Below, piece after piece: positions 1 to 9,232 of a stretch of 64,000 nt of DNA. How positions within the stretch are numbered: the stretch's first letter is position 1; each line of letters starts with the position of its first letter. The notes under the pieces were generated by a model, which was not told the DNA's origin, ran no database searches, and saw nothing but the letters and a program-made list of their open reading frames with translations. The translations under genes and the position numbers were made by a program. The stretch is taken from NCBI GenBank assembly GCA_963759115.1, contig CAVWXT010000006.1:1426001-1490000 (forward strand). Direction: 5' to 3'. The stretch is from CAVWXT01 sp963759115 (GTDB taxonomy: Bacteria; Planctomycetota; Planctomycetia; Pirellulales; Thermoguttaceae).

Positions 1-1980
1 CCGAGCTGCGACGATTTCCAGTGCCCGCCCCTCGTTTTCATATCCGAAGAGCTTCTTATGTTCCGAAATATAGCTCTCCGCATAGGTTCCGCGGGCGGGC
101 TGCGGAATCGTCAGGTAGGCTTCGAGTCCGCGGTAGCGCATATCCAGAAAACGGTGAGCCTCGACCTGTATCTCAGCAAAGCCTTCCCGGACGACCTCGT
201 CGCACGCCTCGTCGGCAAGCCGCTCGAACACGGCCTCCAATCTCTCCAAAGCGTTCTCGGAATAGGGCTGGTAGATTCCGGCCACCCGGTGGCGCGACAC
301 GTCGGCCATTCCGATGCCGTACGCGCTAAGGATACCCGCATCAGGGGAGGCGAGGATTTGGCGAATGCCTAGTTCGCGAGCGACCGCACAGGCATGCTGC
401 CCGGCAGCCCCGCCGAAGGCAACGAGCACGTACTGGCGCGGGTCGGCCCCCTTGGCAATGGAAATCGTGCGAATCGCCTGGACCATCTTGGCGTTGGCCA
501 CGCGGAGGAAGCCATCGGCCAGTTCGTGCGGCCTATACTGCCGGCCCGTGGCCTGAGCGATCCGGTCGCAGAGGTCCCGCAGCCGTGTTTCGACACAATC
601 CCGGTCCAAGGGGAAGGGAAAGTGCTCTGCAAGGATCTTGCCCTGGTAGAGGTTCATGTCGGTCACGGCCAACGGCCCGCCACGTCCGTAGCAGGCAGGG
701 CCGGGGTCGGCGGTCGCACTTTCGGGACCGACCACCAACTTCACGCCGTCGAAACGGCAAACGGAGCCACCGCCGGCCGCCACGGTTTCGATGGCCATCA
801 TTGGGGCGACGATGCGTACGCCGGCCTTCTCGGTTTCGTACTCCCGTTGGTAGCCGCCGTCGAAGCGCGACACGTCGGTACTCGTGCCGCCCATGTCAAA
901 GCCGATGCTGCGCTCGAATCCGGCCGCTTGGGCAACCCTGGAGAAGCCGATCACGCCGCCGGCGGGACCGGAGAGGATGCTGTCCTTGCCGACGAAGAAG
1001 TCGGCGTCGACCAACCCACCGGCCAAGGTGAGGACTTGCAGTCGCCCCGCATCAAGGGCCGTGCGCAGCCCGTTGATGTACGCCCGCAGGACCGGGTTGA
1101 GATAAGCATCCACGACTGTGGTATCGCCGCGGGAGACAATCTTCGCCAACGGAGCGACGCGGCTGGACAGACTGATTTCCGCAAATCCCAACTCGCGGGC
1201 AATTCGGCCCACTAACTGTTCATGTTCGGGGCACTTGTAAGCGTGCAGCAGGCACACCGCCAGGGAGTCGATGGCTTGGCCCCGGAGCACGACTAACTGT
1301 CTGCGGACCGTCTCCGGGTCGGGAGCCTTGAGAACGTCACCGTTGGCAGCAATCCGTTCGTCGATCTCCACCACCTCCGAAAAGAGTGGATCCGGCTTGC
1401 GGATGGCGAGATCAAACAGCCGCGGGCGGTTCTGGTAACCAATTCGCAAGACGTCGCCAAAGCCGCGGGTTGTGACCAGCGCCGTCCGAGCGCCACTGCG
1501 CGTCAGCAGGGCGTTCGTGCCGCGGGTCGTGCCCAACCGCACAACCGCGGGAGAAATCGCATCACCCCGGCCCAATCCCAGCAAATAACGGATACCCTGG
1601 ATCGGCGCTTCTTCCCCCGAGACGAGCTCGTACGACTGACCAGCCGCGGGCGTCACGCGAAGTGGCTTGGCAAGGTACTGTGTTCCTTGCTCCCGGTCGA
1701 AGCGAAGAACGTCCGTCTCCGCCGTGCTCACTCCCTGCCGATCCAGCAGCCGCAGGCGGTAGCCGGACCAGTATCCTGCGGGATCGGCACGACGCGCCGA
1801 GTCAACGACTTTCGTACAGTCCGAACCGGGGCCGACCGCCCCTTTGGTCACTCCCGAGCTTAGGAGCTTGTGCCGGACTAGCTGACCGTCCGGTTGTCTG
1901 CCGATGCAATCGGTGAACGTCCCTCCCACGTCCATCCAGAATTGCCATACGCCTGAGTTGCACCAGCATTCATCAGACAC
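1..1980 (-). CDS. Hydantoinase/5-oxoprolinase family protein, HyuA-like (C-terminus off the window)
   Basis: The minus-strand frame opens at a GTG (1980) and is still open at position 1, so about 660 residues are visible and the C-terminus is missing. The family comprises ATP-dependent enzymes that open cyclic amides such as hydantoins or 5-oxoproline, and it is cytosolic. Visible hallmarks are the phosphate-binding motif DVGGTFTDC close to the N-terminus, GTTRGTNALL near residue 150, and GFDMGGTSTDV near residue 360. The GTG overlaps the stop of the upstream D-glutamate cyclase gene (GTGTCTGA), which suggests translational coupling. That pairing makes 5-oxoproline a reasonable substrate, but this is inference; N-methylhydantoinase A is an alternative. 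An ATG 45 nt further in is too close to the DVGGTFTD motif to be the likelier start. The many plus-strand frames here are antisense shadows. Confidence 0.85.
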   Translation of the reverse strand, partial: MSDECWCNSGVWQFWMDVGGTFTDCIGRQPDGQLVRHKLLSSGVTKGAVGPGSDCTKVVDSARRADPAGYWSGYRLRLLDRQGVSTAETDVLRFDREQGTQYLAKPLRVTPAAGQSYELVSGEEAPIQGIRYLLGLGRGDAISPAVVRLGTTRGTNALLTRSGARTALVTTRGFGDVLRIGYQNRPRLFDLAIRKPDPLFSEVVEIDERIAANGDVLKAPDPETVRRQLVVLRGQAIDSLAVCLLHAYKCPEHEQLVGRIARELGFAEISLSSRVAPLAKIVSRGDTTVVDAYLNPVLRAYINGLRTALDAGRLQVLTLAGGLVDADFFVGKDSILSGPAGGVIGFSRVAQAAGFERSIGFDMGGTSTDVSRFDGGYQREYETEKAGVRIVAPMMAIETVAAGGGSVCRFDGVKLVVGPESATADPGPACYGRGGPLAVTDMNLYQGKILAEHFPFPLDRDCVETRLRDLCDRIAQATGRQYRPHELADGFLRVANAKMVQAIRTISIAKGADPRQYVLVAFGGAAGQHACAVARELGIRQILASPDAGILSAYGIGMADVSRHRVAGIYQPYSENALERLEAVFERLADEACDEVVREGFAEIQVEAHRFLDMRYRGLEAYLTIPQPARGTYAESYISEHKKLFGYENEGRALEIVAAR

Positions 1981-2764
1981 ATTCCAACTCCGTGTGCATC
2001 CGATCCGTGACGAACATGTGTCCCGGCGCATGGGTAACCATCAGCGGAAGTCTCGCCGATTGTGCCACCGCTTGAGGCGTCACGCCACAAGCCCAGAAGA
2101 CCGGAGTCTCGTTCGCATCGATCGGAACGGGGTCGCCAAAATCCGGCTTCTCCAAGTCGGCAATGCCCAATTCAGCGGGATCGCCGATGTACAAGGGCGC
2201 ACCATGAGCGGACGGATACCGAGAAGTGACTTGCACGCAGCGGGCAAGGAGTCGATTGGGAATCGGACGCATGGATACCACCAATGGCCCTTGAAAAACG
2301 CCCGCCGGCTCGCACGGCCAGCTCGTACGAAACATGGGCACGTTGCACCCACGTTCGAGATGACGCACAGGCACGCCGGCCGACAACAGGGCGTGTTCAA
2401 AGGTGAAGCTACACCCTGTCAAGAAAGCTACAAAATCATCCTGCCATACTCCCGTGATGTCGGTCAATTCACGCTCTACTTCGCCATGTTTATAGACCAA
2501 GTAGCGAGGCAGATCCGTGCGCAGATCCGCCATCGCCGCCAACTTCGGGTTGGGATGGGGTGAGCCAACCAGAGTCGCGTCCAGCACGGGGCACGGTTTG
2601 GGGTTACGGATGCAGAAGCAGAGGAAATCCGAGGCAAACGATTGGGGAAGTATCACCAGATTGGCCTGAACAAAACCCGGCGCCAGACCTGCCGTCGGGC
2701 GCCTCCATTGCCCATCGCGAATCGCTTGGCGCACGGCAACACCGTCAGGGTAGGCCGGAGACAT
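1973..2764 (-). CDS. D-glutamate cyclase family protein (DUF1445/YcsI-like)
   Basis: About 263 residues from the chosen ATG, close to the family's usual 260-270. Characteristic blocks are PTAGLAPGFVQANLVILP, FLCFCIRNPKPCP, GCSFTFEHALL, FRTSWPCEPAG, PLVVSMRPIP, GDPVPIDANETPVFWACGVTPQ and the C-terminal HAPGHMFVTD. In mammals the related enzyme converts D-glutamate to 5-oxo-D-proline; bacterial members often sit beside oxoprolinase-type genes, as here. The stop overlaps the GTG of the downstream HyuA-like gene. The frame stays open upstream to 2884, but the extra N-terminal residues do not resemble the family, so I start at 2764 (ATG 2770 is equally possible). No strong Shine-Dalgarno is visible at either. 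Confidence 0.82.
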   Translation of the reverse strand: MSPAYPDGVAVRQAIRDGQWRRPTAGLAPGFVQANLVILPQSFASDFLCFCIRNPKPCPVLDATLVGSPHPNPKLAAMADLRTDLPRYLVYKHGEVERELTDITGVWQDDFVAFLTGCSFTFEHALLSAGVPVRHLERGCNVPMFRTSWPCEPAGVFQGPLVVSMRPIPNRLLARCVQVTSRYPSAHGAPLYIGDPAELGIADLEKPDFGDPVPIDANETPVFWACGVTPQAVAQSARLPLMVTHAPGHMFVTDRMHTELECV

Positions 2765-2828
2765 GTTCATCTTGTCTTGCGCAGGGCTATTAGGTACGCC
2801 GAACGTGATTTTCTTGCCGGCTTTTGGG

Positions 2829-3239
2829 TCAAGGACGGCGGGATAACGGACCTCCGGTCTGAAATCCGCGAGACGGCAGTACATCCAACAGGTGATGCCC
2901 CGAAAAGCGTCCTAGCGGGCATTGTAGCCGAGTCTCAAGGTGTGCCAAGGGCAGCTCCACGCTTCCCGCAATTCGTCTGCGAGCGACCCAGCGGAGGGCG
3001 CCACGCGACTCGCATGCCGTCGCCAGCTCCATCGTCGTCTTCACGTCCTGGGCGACGTACTTCAACACCTCTTCCCGCTTCCCTTGCGCCCACAGCACGG
3101 GAGCGAGATCGCCGGCCATGCCCTTGGTCTTCCCGGAAATGCCCATGCCCCGGGCGGCAGCGTCGAGGCTGACGCCGTAGGCCATGTCCAGGGTTATTGA
3201 CTTAGTGGGTTTCAAGGGGAGTCGGGGCTGTTCGCCCAC
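2829..3239 (-). pseudogene. Remnant resembling the C-terminal part of a 3'-5' exonuclease-like protein
   Basis: The frame encodes a segment (SLDAAARGMGISGKTKG, then LKYVAQDVKTTMELA) resembling the last part of RNase H-fold 3'-5' exonuclease-like proteins, where a YxxxDV block carries a catalytic aspartate. The first exonuclease motifs that should lie upstream are absent because the frame closes just above 3239. Residues after about 90 look non-homologous. I read it as a truncated relic. The family assignment is a resemblance only. Confidence 0.35.
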
Positions 3240-4007
3240 GGCTTAATAACGGAGTCCCGGACGCCGGCGCTTGCCATGCCCGATCCTCCGGCAGGACATG
3301 TCTCCTACGCAGGGCCGGAACGATTTCCGCGATTTTCGGCTGCGGGGTGTAACAGTTTCGACCGCGCGAGAAGCGCCTCCAGACCGCCCGGAAGACATCT
3401 GCGAGGTGTCGTCGGGCGTCGAGAACGGGCTTCGCCCGCCACGGGAAACGCCCGCAAGAGGAAAGGACTGCACGGTATTAACTCGTGTCGGCGCAAGCTG
3501 TTGACCCTATGCACCACCGGGGGCGGTGGAGGATAGGTCTCTTGATCTCGGCGGCGTCACCAGGCGCCGGTCGTGTTCGTCATGCCCGTCACGACTGCCG
3601 AGCCGTCCGTGCCGTTCACTCACAGTCCGTTCCTGTCGAGTGACCTGCGTTCCGAGTCCTCGTGCCACCGGCTGCGACGACTCGTGGAAGAGCCGTTCCC
3701 CGTATGCTGCCGGATATCGGTCTTCGATTGCCGATACCGAACCTTGCCTGCCGGCTCGTCACGGTCGTCCTGCCGCCGGTCGGGACGACGAGGCGTCGGC
3801 TGTGGCGGTCGGGGCAGCGACGGCGCGGCGGTGGGTCGATGTCGGTTGGTGGGACGTTGTCGGGGGAGGCGAAGCGCGGGCACCGTACCCGTACCCATAG
3901 CCCCTTTCCCACCAGCCGCCGCAAGGCGACCTCCTCGCCGGTTACTGAAGAATTGCTTACGCAGTCCCTTACTTACCGTTCTTATTCAACTACTCCTTAC
4001 TTAATGG
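3240..4007. other. No convincing gene
   Basis: Short overlapping frames exist on both strands, but none has a convincing start, composition or recognisable motif. The stretch separates the exonuclease relic from the insertion sequence. From 3950 on it becomes AT-richer. Confidence 0.5.
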
Positions 4008-4067
4008 GCGCATTTTTACAGATCGTGGCGCAAAACTACAGATCGGACTGCGCATTTTTACAGATCG
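4008..4067 (+). repeat. Three spaced 18-bp repeats (IS-end-like)
   Basis: GCGCATTTTTACAGATCG occurs at 4008-4025 and 4050-4067, with a variant (GCGCAAAACTACAGATCG) at 4028-4045. The 20- and 22-bp spacing resembles multiple transposase-binding repeats at the ends of some insertion sequences (for example IS21-type ends), but no matching transposase is nearby. Confidence 0.55.
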
Positions 4068-4112
4068 ACCCCGAGGCAGGACGACCGCAAAATCGTGACC
4101 TGGTTCAATTGC

Positions 4113-5811
4113 GGGTAACAGTCCGGTAGCTGAGTTTTGAAGAGATTGGGGTTTCTCAAAATGCCTGTTTCCCCCAGACTGGTGGCTGGCTAAAGTCACC
4201 CAGTTTCATGGAGGAAACAGACATGGGCTCCTATCTTAGCGTTTCCGGGATGCTCCCGCAGCCCGAAGCCACGGTTTTCTATCCGGCAATGGCGATGGGG
4301 CCGGACGAACGGCAGGGTTTGGCGCTGCATGCACTCGCGGGTACTGTGCCGATCAGCCGACTGGCCGCCGAACACGAGGTCAGCCGAAAGTTCATCTATC
4401 GACAGCGCACTCGGGCCACCGACGCCCTCCACGATGCGTTCTTCGAAGAGAAAGCCCATGCCGATGAGGTCCTTTTCTATCTTCCCGTGACCAAGGATTG
4501 GCTCGACCAATTGATCGTCGGGTTGACGTTGATCTGCCATAGTTCCATCCGTGGGGTTGGCGAATTCTGCCGTGACCTGCTGGACTATCCGATTTCCGTC
4601 GGCAAGGTCCACGATGTGCTTCAACGCTCGGTGGAGCAAGCCCGCCAATACAATCAGCAACAGCGATTGGACACCGTTCGCATCGGCGCCCATGACGAGA
4701 TTTTCCAGAGCGGCCAGCCCGTCCTGGTGGGAGCCGACGTCGATTCCACCTACTGCTACTTATTGAGCCTGGAGGATCAGCGTGACGGCGAGACGTGGGG
4801 ACTCCGCCTCTTGGAACTCCAAGACCGAGGCTTCCATCCCGAGGCGACCATCGCTGACGCGGGCAGCGGTTTGCGAGCCGGACAGGCCCTGGCCATGCCC
4901 GAGGTTCCTTGTCGCGGCGATGTCTTTCATGCCCTGCAAACCGTCCAGCCCGCTGGTAACGTTCCTGGAAAACCGGGCCTACGAGGCCATTACCGCCCGC
5001 GCTGATCTGGAGCGAAAGAAGGCCCGCCGACGATGGCGCGGACAACGCACACAGGATCTCGCTTGCCAAATTGGTCGTGCCCGCCGAACGGAAGACAAAG
5101 CCATCGCTCTGGCCGAGGACATGGCGACGTTGTTCGACTGGCTGCGTTACGACATTCTCTCCTTGGCCGGACCCGACCAGACCACGCGCCGCGAGTTATA
5201 CGACTTCGTGGTCGCCGAACTGCGGGCGCGCGAGCCGCTCTGCTCCTATCGAATTGGGCCGGTCGTTCGCGCCCTGAGCAACCAGCGCGATCAACTGCTG
5301 GCCTTCGCGGGCCAACTCGATCAGGACTTGGCGGCCTTGGCGGTCGAGTTCCAACTGCCCCCTACCACCGTGCGCGAAATGTTTAACGTCGCGGTCCTCG
5401 ATGAGAATTCGCCCGCTCGCTGGCCACGCGAGGCCGCGCTGCGCGAGCGACTCGGCCACCGTTTCTTTGAGGTCAGCGTGGTCGTTGCCGAACTGGCCCA
5501 TCGCACGACCCGAGCCAGTTCGGTGATCGAGAACTTTAACAGCCAGCTCCGCAACTATTTCTTCCTCCGCCGCCATCTGGGACCAGACTATCTGACCTTG
5601 CTCCAATTCTTCCTCAATCATCGCCGCTTCCTGCGGAGTGAACGACCCGAACGCGTCGGAAAGAGCCCTGCGGAACTGTTGACGGGCAAAGCCCACCCTC
5701 ACTGGCTGGAAATGCTCGGCTACACGCGGTTCTCCCGGAATTGACCAGTTCCAGCCGGCCGCTCCTGCCAACAATCCCGAGGACAACGCTTACGGTCCGT
5801 AGTTGTTACCC
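4113..5811 (+). mobile_element. Insertion sequence with DDE transposase, about 1.7 kb
   Basis: Inverted GGGTAACA (4113-4120) and TGTTACCC (5804-5811) flank one transposase gene. The flanking bases past these octamers are only loosely similar and I see no clear target duplication, so the exact ends are provisional. Confidence 0.5.
4223..5744 (+). pseudogene. DDE transposase, frameshifted
   Basis: One transposase is split over two frames. The first part (to 5005) has a helix-turn-helix (SRLAAEHEVSRKFIYRQR) and the start of an RNase H-like core (VLVGADVDSTYCYL, ATIADAGSG, CRGDVFHAL). The second (in frame from about 4930) carries SSVIENFNSQLRNYF, which probably supplies the catalytic Glu. The frames join by a +1 shift between about 4925 and 4965. 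I start at 4223 because GGAGGA lies 7 nt upstream of that ATG; an ATG at 4208 has no such site. The family is not one I can name. The shift could be decay, a sequencing error or programmed. Confidence 0.65.
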
Positions 5812-5901
5812 AAAAACGAGCAGAATTGAACCAGGCCTCGTTCCGTCTTGGATGACTGTTGATAAGTCGTTTGTTATCAACGCATTCAGTTCATACACGC
5901 G

Positions 5902-5926
5902 CAAAAAATAAGCCCCGTGAGGGGCT
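5902..5926 (-). terminator. Rho-independent terminator downstream of the tRNA fragment
   Basis: On the minus strand AGCCCC-TCAC-GGGGCT is followed by TATTTTTT. It sits 8 nt beyond the 3' end of the tRNA-Val fragment, where a tRNA terminator belongs. Confidence 0.8.
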
Positions 5927-5932
5927 AGAAAT

Positions 5933-5978
5933 GTGGGCGGCACTGGACTCGAACCAGCGACTTCCACCGTGTGAGGGT
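5933..5978 (-). other. 3' part of a tRNA-Val(CAC) gene, candidate attachment site
   Basis: On the minus strand the sequence from the anticodon loop (CTCACAC, anticodon CAC) through the T-arm (CTGGTTCGAGTCCAG) to the acceptor GCCGCCCA is intact, but the 5' half is missing: the upstream bases do not pair with the anticodon stem. CCA is not encoded. A tRNA 3' fragment immediately beside a tyrosine recombinase gene is the usual look of an att site of an integrated element. Confidence 0.7.
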
Positions 5979-6015
5979 TATTCGTCGTCGTAAGTCCTTA
6001 TTTATCGGTATTTTT

Positions 6016-6099
6016 TGTAAACGCATCTTACCTGTTTCCCCACTTTTCGTTTACAAAACCGTTTACAGGGCATAGACTTCCACCCCATATCCGTTTACA
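6016..6099. repeat. Repeated octamer TGTAAACG/CGTTTACA, possible recombinase arm sites
   Basis: CGTTTACA at 6048, 6060 and 6092, and its complement at 6016, all between the tRNA fragment and the recombinase start. The spacing and position fit arm-type binding sites of a tyrosine recombinase or operator sites for its promoter; this is inference. Confidence 0.5.
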
Positions 6100-6146
6100 C
6101 TCCGTAGACGACCATCGGGGGTCGTGTAATACGGAGGCGAACGGCG

Positions 6147-7481
6147 ATGAGAAAAACCCTAATGACGTGGTCGGCTCTCCGGAAGGGGTGGATGAAGAAC
6201 TACCGTGGACGGATGCATGGTATTTCCTGTCGTCAACTCGGCGTCGATGCTACCAAGGAGGCTTCCTGGCAGGCTGCAAACCAGTGGTGGGAAAACAAGC
6301 GGTCTGAACTAGACGCCAAGATCGCTCCGCCACCGGCCCCCTTGCCTGTCCGTCGATGGGAACAGATCGCCGAATGGTGCGAAGTGAACGGACAAGCCGA
6401 CAATGCAGCCCTCTATCGTCAAACCGCCGCCAATCCAGAGGAGGCACAGAAGCAATGGGACGGTATGGGTGACATGGCTCGGGTGGTATGGCTCGACAGG
6501 ATCAAGACATCGGGAATCCTGTTCAAGTCGGAACAGTTGCGCCAACCGAAAACCACGACTGGCCTCGACAAGCTCGTCACCCAATTTCTGGACTACAAGA
6601 AGGCAAAGGCTCAAAGCGGCCAACTGTCACTAGGTCGATGGGACAACTGCCGACGATACCTCACTCATTGGCAACAGTGGATCGGGATCGTTGACCCAGC
6701 GGGGTTGGACGGTGTTCAACTCGAACAATATCATCTGCATTTGCTCGAACGGATCGCCGCCAAGAAATACAGTACCGAGACCGCCAAAAGCAATTTGTCC
6801 GTCGTCAAGGAGTTCTACCGGTGGTTGTGTCATCAGGATATATTGGAGCATCTGCCCAAGAACCTCGACAACATGACAATCACCGTGGAGAAGCATAAGG
6901 TCAAGACCCTTAGCATCGACTACATCAAGATGACTTTGGGTGGAGCCACGGATCGGGAAAAGCTCTATCTTCTGCTTATGCTGAATTGTGGTTTCACCCA
7001 AGTTGATGTCGCCAAACTAGCTCAAGAGGATGTCAACTGGGATAGGGGGGTGATCGTGCGGAAGCGGAGCAAAACGCAGAAGCATGAGGGCGTTCCCACC
7101 GTCGAATATCCTTTGTGGCCCGAGACACTGAGACTGCTAAAAAAGTTTCACAATGAGAACGGCCCAACCGTCCTGACCAATGAGGATGGCGGTTGCCTGA
7201 AGTCGGAGCGGATCAAAGCTGATGGCCGCTACACCAAGGTGGACAACATTGCCGTTGCGTACTATCGTCTCTGTAAACGGATCAAGATCACGCAGCAGCC
7301 GGTCAAGCTCATAAGGAAGACCTCGGCAACTCTCCTTCGATACAGCAAACAGTATTCGCAATTCGCCATGCTCTTTCTCGGTGAAAGTCCCCGAGGAATT
7401 GCCGAGATCCATTACTACGGCGATGCGCCGACAACCTTCGGCGAGGCGATCCGCTGGCTTGGCCAACAGTACGGATTCTGA
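6147..7481 (+). CDS. Tyrosine recombinase (phage-type integrase), 444 aa
   Basis: The N-terminal half resembles a SAM-like core-binding domain (residues about 135-235). The catalytic domain follows (about 255-440) with KRSKT for the beta-hairpin Lys, LIRKTSATLLR around box II, and a C-terminal IHYYGDAP holding the nucleophilic Tyr. The first catalytic Arg motif (TGxRxxE in most relatives) reads NCGFTQVDVAKL, with Gln where Arg is expected; this variant recurs, as I remember, in planctomycete integrases. Start: GGAGG lies about 10 nt before the ATG. The gene reads away from the adjacent tRNA-Val fragment, so it probably integrates or excises an element lying to its right. No excisionase gene is evident nearby. 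Confidence 0.85.
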   Translation: MRKTLMTWSALRKGWMKNYRGRMHGISCRQLGVDATKEASWQAANQWWENKRSELDAKIAPPPAPLPVRRWEQIAEWCEVNGQADNAALYRQTAANPEEAQKQWDGMGDMARVVWLDRIKTSGILFKSEQLRQPKTTTGLDKLVTQFLDYKKAKAQSGQLSLGRWDNCRRYLTHWQQWIGIVDPAGLDGVQLEQYHLHLLERIAAKKYSTETAKSNLSVVKEFYRWLCHQDILEHLPKNLDNMTITVEKHKVKTLSIDYIKMTLGGATDREKLYLLLMLNCGFTQVDVAKLAQEDVNWDRGVIVRKRSKTQKHEGVPTVEYPLWPETLRLLKKFHNENGPTVLTNEDGGCLKSERIKADGRYTKVDNIAVAYYRLCKRIKITQQPVKLIRKTSATLLRYSKQYSQFAMLFLGESPRGIAEIHYYGDAPTTFGEAIRWLGQQYGF

Positions 7482-7847
7482 CCGGCAACGATCTTGTCAA
7501 TTTCTCGCCGGTGCTTAGGCGGGTGACCTCCTGCCGAGCCCGAAAAGTCGGTGGACCCGTCCAACTCATCAACTCAATGTCCTCTGTGGAGTGCTGGCCG
7601 AAGTCGGATGGGCTAACGCTGCCCTGGCCCACGAGACCCCCATCAATGGTCACGCCCGTGCGCTACTCGCACCCGACAACACGATCCAACTCCGTGGGGC
7701 CGAACGAGATTGTTGTTTTGGGCAAGAAAAGGCCCAGCGTTATATTTCCTTCCAAATCTCGCCCATAGTTGACGGTCGGCCCCACCCAGGGGTGCAACTG
7801 CGTTCCTGGTGGTCCCCTTGGTAGCCCCGACCAGAAGGACTGGCGTC
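7482..7847. other. Intergenic, no gene seen
   Basis: Frames here are short and lack ribosome-binding sites. No clear terminator, repeat or RNA structure was recognised. Confidence 0.5.
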
Positions 7848-8234
7848 ATGAGAGTCTTCGAGAACCACTTCACGAGGATTCATCTCTTCGTCTTCCTCGG
7901 CATTTGGCTATGCTTCACCGCCTTGACCTACTGGATGGCAGATCACGGAATCGGGCAGGACAATCACAATCGCTTGGTGTGCCTCACGACATGTGGGACA
8001 ATCCTTGGTCCGATGACGGGAGCCATAAGCCGAGGGTGGCAAAGCTGCTGTCTAAACGCTTCGCTCTCCCTGTTGCCCTATTGTGCGGCATTCCTGATCC
8101 TGGGAGCCACACCGCTATTCCTTAAGCTGCCCTTCAATGTGGGTGCCGCTGTTTTCCGTATGGCCTTGTGGGTCATCGGCCTCCTGGGATGGTTCTCGGG
8201 TGGGATCGTTTCGTTCGGCCACGCTTTCAGTTGA
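7848..8234 (+). CDS. Small integral membrane protein, unknown function
   Basis: 128 residues with about four hydrophobic segments (around 10-30, 45-65, 70-92, 100-122), so an inner-membrane protein. No family motif recognised. The start is preceded by AAGGA at a good distance. It is followed 16 nt later by another small membrane protein gene in the same direction, and the two likely form an operon with 8633-9205. Confidence 0.65.
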   Translation: MRVFENHFTRIHLFVFLGIWLCFTALTYWMADHGIGQDNHNRLVCLTTCGTILGPMTGAISRGWQSCCLNASLSLLPYCAAFLILGATPLFLKLPFNVGAAVFRMALWVIGLLGWFSGGIVSFGHAFS

Positions 8235-8250
8235 CGAAGGAAGGATCGCC

Positions 8251-8607
8251 ATGGCCTTTTTCCGTGAACGCCTCGTTGTGACCGTGCTTCGCTGGACGGC
8301 CCGAGCGATGGGGGCCGCCCTCCTCGTGCTCGTCGCTGCGTTCGCCATTGGCGAGGGCATGCCGATCCCCTTCCGAGGTTCACTTCCAGAGAACTTGCTC
8401 ACCCTCGGCTTTCAGACGATGCTGATCGGCCAAATCGTTGCCTGGAAGTGGGATGGCATCGGCAGCCTCTTGATCTTGGGCGGGTTCGCCTTGTTTGCCG
8501 CCGTGAACCACGGGGTTCCGCTCAACGTGGTGTACGGGCCGTGGCTGGTCACGGGGCTACTGTACTTGGTATGCTGGTGGCGCAGGCCGAGGGTGGCTGT
8601 CACGTGA
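8251..8607 (+). CDS. Small membrane protein, resembles DUF7670 proteins
   Basis: 118 residues. A basic N-terminus (RWTARAMG) is followed by hydrophobic segments at about 17-33, 50-65, 68-85 and 92-108, with the signature-like IAWKWDGIGSLLILGGF order seen in a family of small planctomycete and other bacterial membrane proteins. GAAGGAAGG precedes the ATG. An upstream in-frame ATG at 8137 lies inside the previous gene and lacks a ribosome-binding site. Confidence 0.65.
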   Translation: MAFFRERLVVTVLRWTARAMGAALLVLVAAFAIGEGMPIPFRGSLPENLLTLGFQTMLIGQIVAWKWDGIGSLLILGGFALFAAVNHGVPLNVVYGPWLVTGLLYLVCWWRRPRVAVT

Positions 8608-8632
8608 GAACACCGAAACGAGGTTGACCGCT

Positions 8633-9205
8633 ATGCGATCTTTCAGTCGAACACAGCGCCGAGTTCTTGTCACTTCGTGCATTCTGTTGGGGACATCCTT
8701 CTTCGTCCGGTGGGGGCTAGCTGCTGATGACCCCAAATCGTTGATTCAGATCCAAGCCAAGGGCAAGGACGGCAGCGACTTTATCATGAAGGCCACCGAA
8801 GTGGCGAGAGACAACAAGACCTCCACGATCAAGGTAATCCGCAAACAGAAGGTTGGCTCCGTAGGCTCCAGCATGTTCGTTGTGCGGGCTTTCTACGAAA
8901 TTGCCAAGGCGAGAAAGTGCGAATACTTTGCCAACCTGAAGGAATGGAGCGACAAAGACGGAAGCCGGATGTACATTGCCGGATTCACCAACACAAAGGA
9001 CGCCGACATCAAGAAAGAATTTGGTGAGCAGTTTGACCTCAACAGTGAATCCGGTCAGAAGCGGAAGCTCTTGAGCGTGTCGCAGTTCAGCGTGTTATTC
9101 GAGAACGGTCCAGCCTCTCCAGTGACCGTGGAGACAATCGCTGCACCCTCCACCGATGCCAAAACGTCGCCGCCCGGATCAAGTCCCTCCAAGGAGCAAC
9201 GATGA
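8633..9205 (+). CDS. Exported protein of unknown function
   Basis: 190 residues with an N-terminal signal peptide (basic RTQRR, then a hydrophobic stretch, likely cleavage after LAADD or near it). The mature part is polar and Lys-rich, ending in a Pro/Ser-rich tail (PPGSSPSKEQR), so it is probably periplasmic. I chose the ATG at 8633; another at 8624 is in frame. No domain recognised. It lies 25 nt after the membrane-protein gene and is probably co-transcribed. Confidence 0.6.
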   Translation: MRSFSRTQRRVLVTSCILLGTSFFVRWGLAADDPKSLIQIQAKGKDGSDFIMKATEVARDNKTSTIKVIRKQKVGSVGSSMFVVRAFYEIAKARKCEYFANLKEWSDKDGSRMYIAGFTNTKDADIKKEFGEQFDLNSESGQKRKLLSVSQFSVLFENGPASPVTVETIAAPSTDAKTSPPGSSPSKEQR

Positions 9206-9232
9206 GTACGCCCCGGCTCATGTCTCGGGGCT

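Noticed and set aside
394..1215. Plus-strand open frame of 273 codons
   Set aside because: Antisense to the HyuA-like gene, whose motifs are clear on the other strand.
5933..5978. Complete tRNA gene
   Set aside because: Only the anticodon loop to acceptor 3' part is present; the 5' half cannot be folded from the adjoining sequence.
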